Part shown: positions 36,801-40,537 of the stretch, in pieces
Layout: every line of letters starts with the position of its first letter
Numbering within the stretch: the first letter of the stretch is position 1
From: Brienomyrus brachyistius
Taxonomy: Eukaryota; Chordata; Actinopteri; Osteoglossiformes; Mormyridae
DNA length: 64,000 bases
NCBI RefSeq assembly: GCF_023856365.1
Contig: NC_064544.1
Coordinates: 22,482,399-22,546,398 of the forward strand
Direction: 5' to 3'
Program-made: the position numbers and the translations under genes
The notes under the pieces: model-generated
Databases searched by the model: none
The model's input: only the letters and a program-made list of their open reading frames with translations
Told to the model about the DNA's origin: nothing

Positions 36801-39800
36801 CTGCTCATTCACTGATCTCAGCCCTCAGTGATTTTTGTGATCATGTCATTTCAGACACAGGAAAACAGCCACTTGATCTTCGGCTGATTGTCCTGATATC
36901 TGGGTCTGTCTTCCTCTTTGGCTGCTTTGTTATAGAGATGTCAGCATACTGTAAGTATAACAGATACATGAATAACTTCCCATAAATGTTGAATATGTGT
37001 ACTGGGACTTTTCCAGCATGCTGGTACTGCAGCTTTTCCATACTCAGCACTTAATCAGAATCAGAATCATAAAAATCTTTATTGATTCCATAAGGAAATT
37101 GCTACAACTGAACAGACAGACACTATTATACACATTGAACACTATATAGTGGGAAGGAAACGTAATATCATAAACAGAAGTTACAGAATTAAATTAAATC
37201 TAAAATATAAAAGACAAAACAGGTATCAAATAAACCTGAGGTAGTCTCTCACCTAGGATTATAACATGATGATATTGCACATTGTGTCACAGTATTTCAC
37301 AATCAGCAAGACTGCACAAATTAGTGGCAACTGGCCAGTTATTGCACAACTTAGAAGCATGTAAGAACACATACCAATAGACAGCAAATGGAGGGGCAGG
37401 GAGGGAGGGAAACAGCTTATTTTGTGGAAGAGGAAGGTTGGGAGGAGTTATAGAGTCTGATGGCTGTGAGGAGGAAGGGTTTCCTGGGGCTTTTAGTGGA
37501 GCACTTCATGCTGCTATGTCTACCGGGGAAGAGGCTTCTCTGTCTGGATGAATATTACATCTGTAACAACTTAATGTTATTTATTCACTATATAATGTGG
37601 CTCATGATGTAACATTTCATTACAGACATTTTTGCTATAATTGTTTTGAGCTTTTTGGTTCTTTATGATGCTGTTTCAGTGCTGTAGGATTGTAATGGCC
37701 TCCTGGCCAGCAGGGGGCACTGAGACTGAAATGGGGACCCTGACTAAGGAAGGGAGATAATATTAACACATCCTTAGTGATGCAACCCATGTGTCTGTGT
37801 AATACAGAAAACCTTAATGGTCATTAATCATTATTAAATACTAATTATAAAAATGCACATAATCATTAGTTCTCATTACACAGTATCATCGCTCATTACT
37901 TACAAGCTGGCAGGTACAAAAAGCTCCTATTGTCTTAGTATTTTGAGCTCCAACACTGTTAATTGAATCTTTTTAATTATAGGGATGGCCAAAAATGAAA
38001 AGTAAGTAGACTTTTTTTCTACATAGTATATGTGCAAGTAATTTTTTCTGATAAAGTGATATGAATGTACAAAAGAATTCATACATCTATTGATGCTGAT
38101 CCATTGATGCATTGGTGAGCCTGACACCTGTTAAAGGAAGCACATGGCACACCCTGGGCAGGATGCCAGTCCATCGCAGAGAACACACACATTCACATAC
38201 GATGGGACATTTCTAGATGCCAGTTGGCCTAACCTTATGTTTTGGGACTGGGAGAAAAATGGAGTATCTGGGGAAACATGGGGAGAGCAAGTAAACTACA
38301 CAGAGCCCAAGTCAGGAGGTGTGAGGTACCAGTGTTACCCATTGAGTCACCATGCAAACTACACAGAGCCCAAGCCGGGAGGTGTGAGGTGTCAGTGTTA
38401 CCCACTGAGTCACCATGTAAACTACACAGAGCCCAAGCCGGGAGGTGTGAGGTGTCAGTGTTACCCACTGAGTCACCATGTAAACTACACAGAGCCCAAG
38501 CCGGGAGGTGTGAGGTGTCAGTGTTACCCACTGAGTCACCATGCAAACTACACAGAGCCCAAGTCGGGGGGTGTGAGGTGCCAGTGTTACCCACTGAGTC
38601 ACCATGTAAACCACACAGAGCCCAAGCCGGGGGGTGTGAGGTGTCAGTGTTACCCACTGAGTCACCATGTAAACTACACAGAGCCCAAGCCGGGAGGTGT
38701 GAGGTGTCAGTGTTACTCACTGAGTCACCATGTAAACTACACAGAGCCCAAGCCGGGGGGTGTGAGGTGTCAGTGTTACTCACTGAGTCACCATGTAAAC
38801 TACAAAGAGCCCAAGCCGGGAGGTGTGAGGTGTCAGTGTTACTCACTGAGTCACCATGTAAACTACACAGAGCCCAAGCCGGGGGGTGTGAGGTGTCAGT
38901 GTTACTCACTGAGTCACCATGTAAACTACACAGAGCCCAAGCCGGGAGGTGTGAGGAGTCAGTGTTACCCACTGAGTCACCATGTAAACTACACAGAGCC
39001 CAAGCCGGTGGGTGTGAGGTGTCAGTGTTACCCACTGAGTCACCATGTAAACCACACAGAGCCCAAGCCGGGGGGTGTGAGGTGTCAGTGTTACCCACTG
39101 AGTCACCATGTAAACTACACAGAGCCCAAGCCGGGAGGTGTGAGGTGTCAGTGTTACCCACTGAGTCACCATGTAAACCACACAGAGCCCAAGCCGGGGG
39201 GTGTGAGGTGTCAGTGTTACCCACTGAGTCACCATGTAAATCACACAGAGCCCAAGCCAGGGGGTGTGAGGTGTCAGTGTTACCCACTGAGTCACCATGT
39301 AAACCACACAGAGCCCAAGCCGGGGGGTGTGAGGTGTCAGTGTTACTCACTGAGTCACCATGTAAACTACACAGAGCCCAAGCCGGGAGGTGTGAGGTGC
39401 CAGTGTTACCCACTGAGTCACCATGCAAACTACACCGAGCCCAAGCCGGGGGGTGTGAGGTGCCAGTGTTACCCACTGAGTCACCATGTAAACTACACAG
39501 AGCCCAAGCCGGGGGGTGTGAGGTATCAGTGTTACCCACTGAGTCACCATGTAAACTACACAGAGCCCAAGCCGGTGGGTGTGAGGTGTCAGTGTTACCC
39601 ACTGAGTCACCATGTAAACTACACAGAGCCCAAGCCGGGGGGTGTGAGGTGTCAGTGTTACCCACTGAGTAACCATGCAAACTACACTGAGCCCAAGCCG
39701 GGGGGTGTGAGGTGTCAGTGTTACCCACTGAGTCACCATGTAAACTACACAGAGCCCAAGCCGGGGGGTGTGAGGTGTCAGTGTTACCCACTGAGTAACC

Positions 39801-40467
39801 ATGCAAACTACACAGAGCCCAAGCCGGGGGGTGTGAGGTGTCAGTGTTACCCACTGAGTCACCATGTAAACTACACAGAGCCCAAGCCGGGGGGTGTGAG
39901 GTGCCAGTGTTACCCACTGAGTCACCATGTAAACTACACAGAGCCCAAGCCGGGGGGTGTGAGGTGCCAGTGTTACCCACTGAGTCACCATGTAAACTAC
40001 ACAGAGCCCAAGCCGGGGGGTGTGAGGTGCCAGTGTTACCCACTGAGTCACCATGTAAACAACACAGAGCCCAAGCCGGGGGGTGTGAGGTGCCAGTGTT
40101 ACCCACTGAGTCACCATGTAAACAACACAGAGCCCAAGCCGGGGGGTGTGAGGTGTCAGTGTTACCCACTGAGCAGTTACTGTACAAAAATGTTACAGAT
40201 GAGTGTCACCATGTGTTACTATTAAAGCGTATGGGAACCGTCATTTATTAATTCTGTTACTTTATGTAATTGCTGGAATTGGCTAAATTTATGGTGATAT
40301 TGGGCATCAGTAATATGCACATAAAAACAGCATTATTTTACTTAAAATGCGATAGTCAGGCCTCTGAACTCTGTTGTAATAACTTTATGTTTTTTCTTAG
40401 AATAAAAAGACAGCTGGGCTTGTTTGAGAGACTCCAAGATGCCGAGCTGGAACTGGTAGATGCCTAA
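3781..40467 (+). CDS. Gene 1: butyrophilin/SKINT-like multi-membrane-exon surface protein, 3' part
   Basis: This is the 3' part of an interrupted gene whose Ig exons lie left of the window. Visible exons are 3781-3876, 5412-5504, 6992-7063, 7626-7739, 8879-8992, 12580-12687, 17062-17145, 17448-17528, 18958-19062, 34556-34648, 35032-35121, 36579-36671, 36855-36950, 37983-38001 and 40401-40467 (stop). They total 1325 coding nt. All but the last two begin and end in phase 1 and encode about 24-38 residues each, mostly one hydrophobic membrane segment. The product is inferred to be a polytopic plasma-membrane protein with a short charged tail ending LELVDA. The link to an Ig ectodomain comes from gene 2, whose V-set exons precede homologous membrane exons. 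Introns are strongly expanded by insertions, the longest being 15.5 kb. The exon assignment is by splice sites and continuity; transcripts could differ by exon skipping. Confidence 0.8.
4337..4884. mobile_element. Probable solo LTR inserted after the gene duplication
   Basis: Sequence starting TGTAACCGGG and ending near GGGCCACACAGAGTTCA interrupts the alignment with the second paralogue, where the flanks are nearly contiguous (about 63280-63390). It contains an AATAAA (about 4826) and GC-rich promoter-like sequence. No exact target duplication was found, so the ends are approximate. It could instead be several smaller insertions. Confidence 0.4.
4920..5395 (+). repeat. Old tRNA-related SINE, split by an LTR
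   Basis: The stretch GCTCGGCAGGTTAGGGCAG ... TTATTCAAATCCC followed by a GGGCCTTTGAGTAAAGACTTT segment matches the repeat at about 63421-63595. The head has a weak tRNA-like look (internal promoter-like blocks) and the tail is ATAAATA-rich. The solo LTR at 4997-5300 lies inside it. Confidence 0.5.
4997..5300 (-). mobile_element. Solo LTR with preserved empty site in the paralogue
   Basis: A 304 bp LTR, flanked by the 5 bp duplication gacag at 4992-4996 and 5301-5305. The plus-strand left end is TATCACGTCAC, probably a mutated TGTCAC, and the right end is GGTATGACA. The block AATGACTGGAC at 5176 corresponds to the self-priming block of the related elements. In gene 2 the equivalent site (near 63490) reads straight through as TTGATAGAGTGATTTT, i.e. 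one copy of the target and no LTR. Confidence 0.85.
5412..5504 (+). CDS. Gene 1 membrane exon b
   Basis: Acceptor ttgcccag, donor gtatgt, 93 bp, phase 1-1. It encodes GSKGEAV followed by the hydrophobic [13 protein letters not shown] and a basic end. The homologous exon of gene 2 is 63610-63702, also 93 bp and with the same donor. Confidence 0.9.
5655..6235 (+). pseudogene. LINE fragment (region upstream of reverse transcriptase)
   Basis: Read across frameshifts, the sequence resembles the arginine/glutamate-rich linker found before the reverse transcriptase of several fish LINEs: an [15 protein letters not shown] helix, then a segment around AEWH, then a lysine-rich region before the polymerase. 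It is full of stops. The same fragment, better preserved, begins at about 63851 in gene 2, so it was already in the ancestral gene. The LINE clade is not settled. Confidence 0.5.
6241..6991. other. Intron sequence, nothing recognised
   Basis: AT-rich intron of gene 1 between membrane exons b and c, without a repeat or motif that I can name. Confidence 0.5.
6992..7063 (+). CDS. Gene 1 membrane exon c
   Basis: Acceptor tcattttgcag, donor gtaagt, 72 bp, phase 1-1. It encodes [20 protein letters not shown] plus GALTG, one membrane segment. It starts with the same DTG as exon l (36855). Confidence 0.8.
7626..7739 (+). CDS. Gene 1 membrane exon d
   Basis: Acceptor catttcag, donor gtgagt, 114 bp, phase 1-1. 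It encodes an exposed part ([20 protein letters not shown]) and a hydrophobic segment [12 protein letters not shown]. The intron just upstream contains a TAGTGACTCACTAT stretch related to those before exons e, f and g. Confidence 0.8.
7838..8134 (-). repeat. SINE copy, reverse orientation
   Basis: Same SINE family as at 112-448 and 29048-29403, read on the minus strand. The (ATCC)n tail is at the left (about 7838-7855), the core in the middle, and the GACTTGAACC (B-box complement) and CAGAGGTGTGAG of the head at the right. It lies in the intron between exons d and e. Confidence 0.8.
8141..8400 (+). repeat. 60 bp tandem repeat, about 4.3 copies, SINE-derived
   Basis: Units begin TCTGCATGTGCTCC at 8141, 8201, 8261, 8321 and 8381 with few differences. 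The unit order (GGGTTTGAG..CC, TCTGTGT.., TGCATGTGCTCCCCATGTC) matches the B-box-to-core part of the neighbouring SINE, in the + direction. Several frames stay open because 60 is a multiple of 3; no protein is implied. Confidence 0.85.
8401..8592 (+). repeat. Diverged SINE core and tail
   Basis: Sequence from GTGGGTTTC through CAGTTTCCTCCAGAAGCCC, a GGCATGGGCTCCAGGCCCCC block and a GGATGGGTGGATG tail follows the order of the SINE core. With the minus-strand copy at 7838 it forms a tail-out inverted pair around the tandem repeat. Confidence 0.55.
8879..8992 (+). CDS. Gene 1 membrane exon e
   Basis: Acceptor cattttcag, donor gtaagt, 114 bp, phase 1-1, same length as exon d. It encodes [20 protein letters not shown] and the hydrophobic [15 protein letters not shown]. 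The 3' intron end (ATGGTGACTGACTCTATTCTCAC) is clearly related to that before exon f. Confidence 0.85.
9000..9470. other. Intron sequence, nothing recognised
   Basis: Intron of gene 1 after exon e. Apart from a TGTTAGCATGTTCTCCCCGTG stretch (about 9021) that looks like a SINE core relic, I see no feature. Confidence 0.4.
9480..9990 (+). mobile_element. Possible LTR-like sequence
   Basis: A pyrimidine-rich stretch with CTCTGTATTTAAGTACTTG (TATA-like), AATAAACTTTTTAG (polyadenylation-like, about 9905) and the end TTTCCATGACA. These are in the order expected of an LTR. No target duplication or clear left end was found. Confidence 0.3.
10000..12100. other. Intron sequence with unclassified repeats
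   Basis: This part of the intron between exons e and f has no recognised gene. It contains an LTR-like fragment around 10975-11065 (GGGGGTTTATTCGGGG, as in the minus-strand LTRs of this window), a run of about 19 G at 11369-11388, and GC-rich inverted-looking sequence at 11520-11660. None could be classified. Confidence 0.4.
12119..12325 (+). repeat. Diverged SINE relic
   Basis: GCTCCGGTTCCCC, a CATGCATTTAGG segment, TGGATGTGCCCTGTGATGG and a GATGGATGG tail follow the core order of the SINE at 29.0 kb, with many changes. Confidence 0.5.
12580..12687 (+). CDS. Gene 1 membrane exon f
   Basis: Acceptor ttattttag, donor gtaagt, 108 bp, phase 1-1. It encodes [20 protein letters not shown] and the hydrophobic [16 protein letters not shown]. 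Its upstream intron end resembles that of exon e, indicating origin by exon duplication. Confidence 0.85.
12690..14410. other. Intron sequence; possible LTR at 13732-14195
   Basis: No exon was recognised. A segment from TGTAATGTTACC (13732) to CCTTACA (14195) has LTR-like ends and proportions but no target duplication. A run of about 15 C (14355-14370) precedes the minisatellite. Confidence 0.35.
14412..16205 (+). repeat. 30 bp GC-rich minisatellite, about 59 units
   Basis: The unit GTGCCCCGCC-TCTCACACGC-AGGCCGCCCC is repeated with small variants (CTCAAACGC, CCGACTC, CCTCCCAC). Shortened 29 bp variants containing CCGGCTCCCC recur at about 14.55, 14.94, 15.15, 15.21, 15.39, 15.57, 15.63, 15.72, 15.84, 16.01 and 16.16 kb, so the array has higher-order structure. 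Because 30 is divisible by 3 and the unit has no stop, all three + frames and several minus frames are open for hundreds of codons. These are not genes. The array lies in the intron between exons f and g. Confidence 0.95.
16210..16860. other. Intron sequence, nothing recognised
   Basis: AT-rich intron sequence. The part at 16810-16870 (CAGAACCCCCAGGTGAC) also occurs near 12472, in the intron before exon f, supporting duplication of exons together with flanking intron. Confidence 0.4.
16866..16993 (+). repeat. 31 bp tandem repeat, about 4 copies
   Basis: TTTTAAACACAGAACTCTG recurs at 16881, 16912, 16943 and 16974, an exact 31 bp spacing. It lies just before exon g. Confidence 0.9.
17062..17145 (+). 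CDS. Gene 1 membrane exon g
   Basis: Acceptor tttggtctag, donor gtaagt, 84 bp, phase 1-1. It encodes [20 protein letters not shown] and LVIMFDFM. It has a short hydrophobic part and more basic residues than its neighbours. Confidence 0.75.
17448..17528 (+). CDS. Gene 1 membrane exon h
   Basis: Acceptor ccttacag, donor gtgagt, 81 bp, phase 1-1. It encodes [20 protein letters not shown] and SNTFKLG, one membrane segment. The intron before it is only about 300 bp. Confidence 0.75.
   Translation: MITNCLTCCSLLSIPNFLLGLATHSN
17634..18059 (-). mobile_element. Probable solo LTR
   Basis: The segment begins TGTCACGACCGGG and ends TTTATGACA, like the ends of the other minus-strand LTRs. It carries GGGTTTAATATGG where they have a TTTATT polyadenylation-type block and includes a run of about 17 G (17641-17657). 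No 5 bp duplication is visible (cagtg against ctgtc). Confidence 0.45.
18061..18957. other. Intron sequence, nothing recognised
   Basis: AT-rich intron before exon i. The short reading frames near 18621 and 18819 lack splice context or family resemblance. Confidence 0.5.
18958..19062 (+). CDS. Gene 1 membrane exon i
   Basis: Acceptor cttttcag, donor gtaagc, 105 bp, phase 1-1. It encodes [20 protein letters not shown] followed by the charged [13 protein letters not shown]. It precedes the 15.5 kb intron. Confidence 0.8.
19345..20219. mobile_element. Inverted-repeat DNA element with an LTR nested inside
   Basis: The left arm (about 19345-19459, starting ACAGATGCTCCTCTACTCAT) is repeated inverted at about 19858-19978 and its outer end again at 20164-20219 (ATAAATAGAGGAGCGTCTGTA). 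The shared phrases include TTATTCAGCATCATTTTAAGGG on the left and its complement CCTTGAAATGATGTTGAATAA on the right. No transposase is present, so it is a fold-back or MITE-like element. The LTR at 19475-19857 separates the arms. Confidence 0.55.
19475..19857 (+). mobile_element. LTR joined to an inverted partial LTR (palindromic remnant)
   Basis: 19475-19705 is a + strand LTR (TGTCATTCCC ... GTGTGACA) with TATA-like TATTTAAG (about 19579) and AATAAA (19659). It continues with GAATGACCAGAC, the place where the related elements have their priming site. From there it turns into the complement of the LTR's upstream half, ending GGGCATGACA at 19857. The two arms differ by many substitutions, so the fold-back is old or was formed from two different copies. 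Confidence 0.65.
20220..20742. other. Intron sequence with possible hAT-type MITE
   Basis: No gene was recognised. AGGGCTGCATTATATCACATT at about 20569 resembles the terminal part of common fish hAT-derived short elements (AGGGCTGCACGAT type). The element at 20748 was inserted downstream of it. Confidence 0.35.
20748..21033 (-). repeat. 3' LTR of copy B
   Basis: 286 bp, TGTCATGACC ... CGTGACA on the minus strand. By eye it matches the other LTR at every base, implying a very recent insertion. Confidence 0.9.
21036..21044 (-). other. Polypurine tract of copy B
   Basis: A G-run preceded by CGCGCCTTT directly before the 3' LTR (minus strand), the expected plus-strand primer. Copy A has the same CGCGCCTTT-G9-TTC arrangement. 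Confidence 0.8.
21124..24161 (-). pseudogene. Proline/alanine-rich repeat protein frame of copy B, two frame shifts
   Basis: The frame starts with ATG at 24161, 2 bp inside the LTR ([13 protein letters not shown]). The N-terminal part has an acidic patch ([18 protein letters not shown]) and DIAPPPA followed by an RGRRRR cluster, which parallels DVAPPPA and RRRRR in copy A. It then enters repeats of [30 protein letters not shown] and [10 protein letters not shown] type. The frame changes at about 23200 and about 22380, each at a G run one base longer than in neighbouring units. The C-terminal third (to the stop at 21124) is again colinear with copy [24 protein letters not shown], and a hydrophobic end. 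I recognise no family. Because both breaks are in homopolymers they could be assembly errors. Confidence 0.75.
22050..22270 (-). repeat. 30 bp tandem repeat in copy B
   Basis: GAGCTGCTGCAGGCGGAGGG-GGCGCCTCTG (plus-strand reading) repeats about seven times without change at 30 bp spacing. It encodes [10 protein letters not shown] units on the minus strand. A 33 bp unit (three copies, 22280-22375) and an 18 bp unit GGAACTGGAGCGCGGTCA follow. Confidence 0.9.
24153..24162 (-). other. Putative self-priming site of copy B
   Basis: On the minus strand the 10 nt AATGACGGAC begin 1 nt after the 5' LTR and overlap the start codon. They are exactly complementary to GTCCGTCATT in the LTR (24298-24307). 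There is no TGG-type match to a tRNA 3' end. Confidence 0.65.
24164..24449 (-). repeat. 5' LTR of copy B
   Basis: 286 bp, identical by eye to 20748-21033. It contains the promoter-like and polyadenylation-like blocks noted separately. Confidence 0.9.
24298..24337 (-). promoter_or_regulatory. TATA-like box and inferred transcript start of copy B
   Basis: TTTTAAG on the minus strand (24331-24337) lies about 25-30 bp before the self-complementary block GTCCGTCATT (24307 down to 24298), the spacing expected between TATA box and transcript start. An AATAAA-type signal follows at 24242-24248. Confidence 0.55.
24455..25345. other. Intron sequence, nothing recognised
   Basis: AT-rich intron of gene 1 beyond copy B; its first bases continue the sequence interrupted at 20747. 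No exon or classified repeat was seen. Confidence 0.5.
25350..25380 (+). repeat. SINE head stub
   Basis: GGGAGGCGGCATGGTGGTGCAGTGGTTTTT equals the first bases of the SINE at 29048 (the tRNA-like A-box region) and then stops. It is only the head; the rest is absent. Confidence 0.6.
25718..27410 (-). pseudogene. RTE-like LINE, internally deleted
   Basis: Minus-strand frames read N to C with falling coordinates. At 27259-26969 is an AP-endonuclease start ([28 protein letters not shown]). At 26967-26710 is the early reverse transcriptase ([26 protein letters not shown]). At 26646-26425 is the later part ([13 protein letters not shown]). At 26428-25718 is the C-terminal region ([31 protein letters not shown]). 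Between endonuclease and polymerase about two thirds of the usual linker is missing, and several frames are used, so it is dead. Elements of this kind are often misannotated as craniofacial development protein 2-like. The RTE assignment is by resemblance only. Confidence 0.75.
27560..28177 (+). pseudogene. LINE reverse transcriptase fragment
   Basis: Three overlapping + frames read as linker and early polymerase: [17 protein letters not shown] / [78 protein letters not shown]. It stops after the first polymerase blocks. Frameshifts lie near 27700 and 27915. It belongs to another LINE than the RTE-like fragment beside it. Confidence 0.7.
28330..28925 (-). pseudogene. LINE reverse transcriptase fragment (L2/Rex1-like)
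   Basis: The complement of 28330-28450 reads, across stops, like the polymerase segment with pattern VPKK-x(3-5)-C-LNDYRPVALT of fish L2/Rex1-type LINEs. The rest of the stretch (to about 28925) continues in antisense. No long frame remains. Confidence 0.5.
29035..29416 (+). repeat. Full-length tRNA-derived SINE
   Basis: The element (about 29048-29403) starts GCGGCATGGTGGTGCAG with an A-box-like TGGTGCAGTGGTTAGCAC and a B-box-like GGGTTCGAGTCTCC, the two internal RNA polymerase III promoter blocks of a tRNA. The core and a GGATGGATGG tail follow. The 13 bp target duplication gttcagttactgg is perfect at 29035-29047 and 29404-29416. It is the reference copy for the family in this window. Confidence 0.92.
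29417..30438. other. Intron sequence, possible old LTR, no gene
   Basis: The stretch 29650-30130 has TATAAAAGGCAGGC (about 29672) and a following G/C-rich part, suggesting a retroviral-type LTR, but neither ends nor duplication are seen. The remainder is AT-rich without recognised features. Confidence 0.35.
30439..30723 (+). repeat. 5' LTR of copy A
   Basis: 285 bp, TGTGACGCCC ... AGTGTGACA. It holds a TATA-like box, the inferred transcript start and AATAAA at 30630-30635. Confidence 0.92.
30549..30588 (+). promoter_or_regulatory. TATA-like box and inferred transcript start of copy A
   Basis: TATTTAAG at 30549-30556 is followed 30 bp later by GTCTGTCATT (30579-30588). The latter would be at or near the 5' end of the transcript and is complementary to the sequence just after the LTR. 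Confidence 0.6.
30725..30734 (+). other. Putative self-priming site of copy A
   Basis: AATGACAGAC, starting 1 nt after the LTR and containing the start codon, is exactly complementary to GTCTGTCATT at 30579-30588. No tRNA-type TGG primer site is present. In copy B the equivalent pair is AATGACGGAC with GTCCGTCATT, a compensated change. Confidence 0.7.
30726..33419 (+). CDS. Proline/alanine-rich repeat protein of copy A, unknown function
   Basis: The frame continues upstream into the LTR, but the first ATG of the internal region is at 30726, giving 897 residues. Residues 1-170 are of mixed composition: [19 protein letters not shown], a helix rich in L and E ([15 protein letters not shown]), DVAPPPA and the cluster [10 protein letters not shown]. 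Residues about 171-611 are repeats of the types [35 protein letters not shown] and five [11 protein letters not shown] units. Residues about 620-650 are basic ([12 protein letters not shown]). The rest is P/A/S-rich and ends in a hydrophobic stretch with cysteines ([23 protein letters not shown]) that may enter a membrane. No known gag, zinc knuckle or enzyme is visible. The C-terminal 280 residues are colinear with copy B. Function unknown; a gag substitute or RNA-binding particle protein is only a guess. Confidence 0.75.
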   Translation: MTDHNKAAYISEEEYFRLGEQVAYWRSQPGITEDRPAWSLVRGCEKTLGQLALDLEARLAEELHEGLLRIAQLRTKRSVAPSERGPVLPPSALADVAPPPAAIKSRRRRRKEPAIAPTIALRACALIPAALPEEDRDISPIARMVPSSARLSPQAAFPVRRAPVPATPSERPPPPADPAPVQPPLPADPAPVQPPLPADPAPVRSPLPAQPPSPADPYPVRPSLPAQPPSPAAAPGQAPPLQPPAAAPGQAPPLQPPAAAPGQAPPLQPPAAAPGQAPPLQPPAAAPGQAPPLQPAPVPDRAPVPAEAPPLQPPAAAPGQVPPLQPPAAAPGQAPPLQPAPVPDRAPVPAEAPPLQPPAAAPGQAPPLQPPAAAPGQAPPLQPAPVPDRAPVPAEAPPLQPPAAAPGQAPPLQPPAAAPGQAPPLQPAPVPDRAPVPAEAPPLQPPAAAPGQAPPLQPPAAVPGQAPPLQPPAAVPGQAPPLQPPAAAPGQAPPLQSAPVPDRAPVPAEAPPLQPPAAAPGQAPPLQPAPVPDRAPVPDPAPPDRAAAAPEAPPDRAAAAPEAPPDRAAAAPEAPPDRAAAAPEAPPDRAAAAPEAPPPPADPVPVPGPAPVPGPAPVTPSPSPRRHRPRPGVGMSVSRRGRGHRRRTGVPPALPPGSPSLACALARLAPAGPGPPGRLSPTGPPPMPRHPASLPPPVPGRSPAGSPTAAPRLPAGPLPPALHRTSPPAAAPPSSGPSPWAPPAPSSPSPVLPPASSLAPPRVPRPASSAPPRSPPAPASRPPAAPPAASRRPLGLPRAPLPSSSFSPFFPVPVPPVFVPPPAFVPPSSVPGPFVPPRSVPGFPSFPPVTPAPFVPPVPAVSPFLVCLSAFPVLCSVLSWLLPLCQFCLSVLFPVPH
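31420..32520 (+). repeat. Coding tandem repeats in copy A
   Basis: Units such as CCTGCTGCAGCTCCCGGGCA with GGCGCCCCCACTGCAGCCAC recur at 39-48 bp, interleaved with GCTCCTGTTCCTGACCG units and five 33 bp units CCCCCTGACCGCGCTGCAGC.. at 32348-32515. All lengths are multiples of 3. Long antisense frames over this block are by-products of the base composition. Confidence 0.9.
33504..33512 (+). other. Polypurine tract of copy A
   Basis: Nine G after CGCGCCTTT, followed by TTC and the 3' LTR; the usual position for the plus-strand DNA primer. Confidence 0.85.
33516..33800 (+). repeat. 3' LTR of copy A
   Basis: 285 bp. It differs from the 5' LTR only near the end (GATCGAGCGTGACA against GATCCAGTGTGACA). 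Confidence 0.92.
33806..34555. other. Intron sequence, nothing recognised
   Basis: AT-rich intron between copy A and exon j; GACAAGGCCAAAATTATTAAC (about 33899) may be the edge of a DNA-transposon relic. No gene was seen. Confidence 0.4.
34556..34648 (+). CDS. Gene 1 membrane exon j
   Basis: Acceptor gttttcag, donor gtaagg, 93 bp, phase 1-1. It encodes [20 protein letters not shown] and [11 protein letters not shown]. Confidence 0.8.
35032..35121 (+). CDS. Gene 1 membrane exon k
   Basis: Acceptor gaccacag, donor gtacaa, 90 bp, phase 1-1. It encodes [20 protein letters not shown] and [11 protein letters not shown]. Confidence 0.78.
35220..36530 (+). pseudogene. Tc1/mariner transposon relic
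   Basis: Degraded + frames read as a fish Tc1 transposase: near 36030 a D-E-S-K-x-E-L-F-G-like segment, then [48 protein letters not shown]. The last contains the site of the second and third catalytic acidic residues of the family. Frameshifts and stops (e.g. near 35905, 36150, 36315) inactivate it. The outer ends (CAAAAGTGCCTTGAC near 35242 and GGGGCAAATACTTTATCAT near 36510) are approximate. Confidence 0.75.
36579..36671 (+). CDS. Gene 1 membrane exon m1
   Basis: Acceptor cctttcag, donor gtaaat, 93 bp, phase 1-1. It encodes [20 protein letters not shown] and [12 protein letters not shown]. Confidence 0.8.
36855..36950 (+). CDS. Gene 1 membrane exon m2 (exon l)
   Basis: Acceptor catttcag, donor gtaagt, 96 bp, phase 1-1. 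It encodes [20 protein letters not shown] and [12 protein letters not shown]. It can join in frame to the 19 bp exon at 37983. Confidence 0.8.
37065..37560. repeat. Interspersed repeat common in fish, class uncertain
   Basis: AATCAGAATCAGAATCATAAAAATCTTTATTG..., with a later TGATGGCTGTGAGGAGGAAGG segment and ...GAAGAGGCTTCTCTGTCTGG. This is the look of a widespread fish LINE 3' region in reverse orientation. A related stretch is at 40860-41190. Confidence 0.45.
37626..37687 (+). CDS. Possible alternative terminal membrane exon of gene 1
   Basis: After a good acceptor (cattacag), entry in phase 1 gives [20 protein letters not shown] and then a stop at 37685-37687. Used after exon 36855-36950 it would end the protein with one more membrane segment and no charged tail. 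No donor in phase 1 is available, so it cannot lie upstream of 37983 in the main reading. It could also be a dead exon. Confidence 0.45.
37983..38001 (+). CDS. Gene 1 19 bp exon
   Basis: Acceptor ttttaattatag, donor gtaagt. Entry in phase 1 and exit in phase 2 give MAKNE plus split codons, which links the last membrane exon to 40401. The exact fit of both phases supports it. Confidence 0.65.
38135..38288 (-). repeat. SINE relic adjoining the 63 bp minisatellite
   Basis: Read on the minus strand it has the SINE core (GTGTTCTCTGCGATGGACTGGCATCCTGC side, then CCCAGTCCCAAAACATAAGG and GCTCTCCCCATGTTTCCCC). Its head is where the tandem array begins. Confidence 0.7.
38289..40177 (-). repeat. 63 bp minisatellite, about 30 copies, grown from a SINE head
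   Basis: The unit is AAACTACACAGAGCCCAAGC-CGGGAGGTGTGAGGTGTCAG-TGTTACCCACTGAGTCACCATGT and varies at few sites. Its complement (CATGGTGACTCAGTGGGTAACACTG...CCTCACACCTC) follows the tRNA-like head of the SINE (CATGGTGGTGCAGTGGTTAG...CCTCACACCTC). Length 63 is divisible by 3, so a 693-codon + frame and a 650-codon minus frame stay open; both are artefacts. It lies in the last intron of gene 1. Confidence 0.92.
40401..40467 (+). CDS. Gene 1 last coding exon (cytoplasmic tail)
   Basis: Acceptor gttttttcttag. Entering with two bases from the 19 bp exon it reads [20 protein letters not shown] plus DA and a stop at 40465-40467. It is charged and helix-like, in keeping with a short intracellular tail. 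No polyadenylation signal was placed with confidence; a SINE begins about 70 bp downstream. Confidence 0.75.
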
Positions 40468-40537
40468 GATGCATCTGCTCCTCTGGCTGGTGTCTGACCA
40501 TCTTCATCTTCAGATTATTATACATAATTGTAAATGG

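Noticed and set aside
38144..40225. 693-codon + frame and 650-codon minus frame with 21-residue repeats
   Set aside because: They follow from the 63 bp minisatellite. The frames begin in SINE sequence and are open on both strands.
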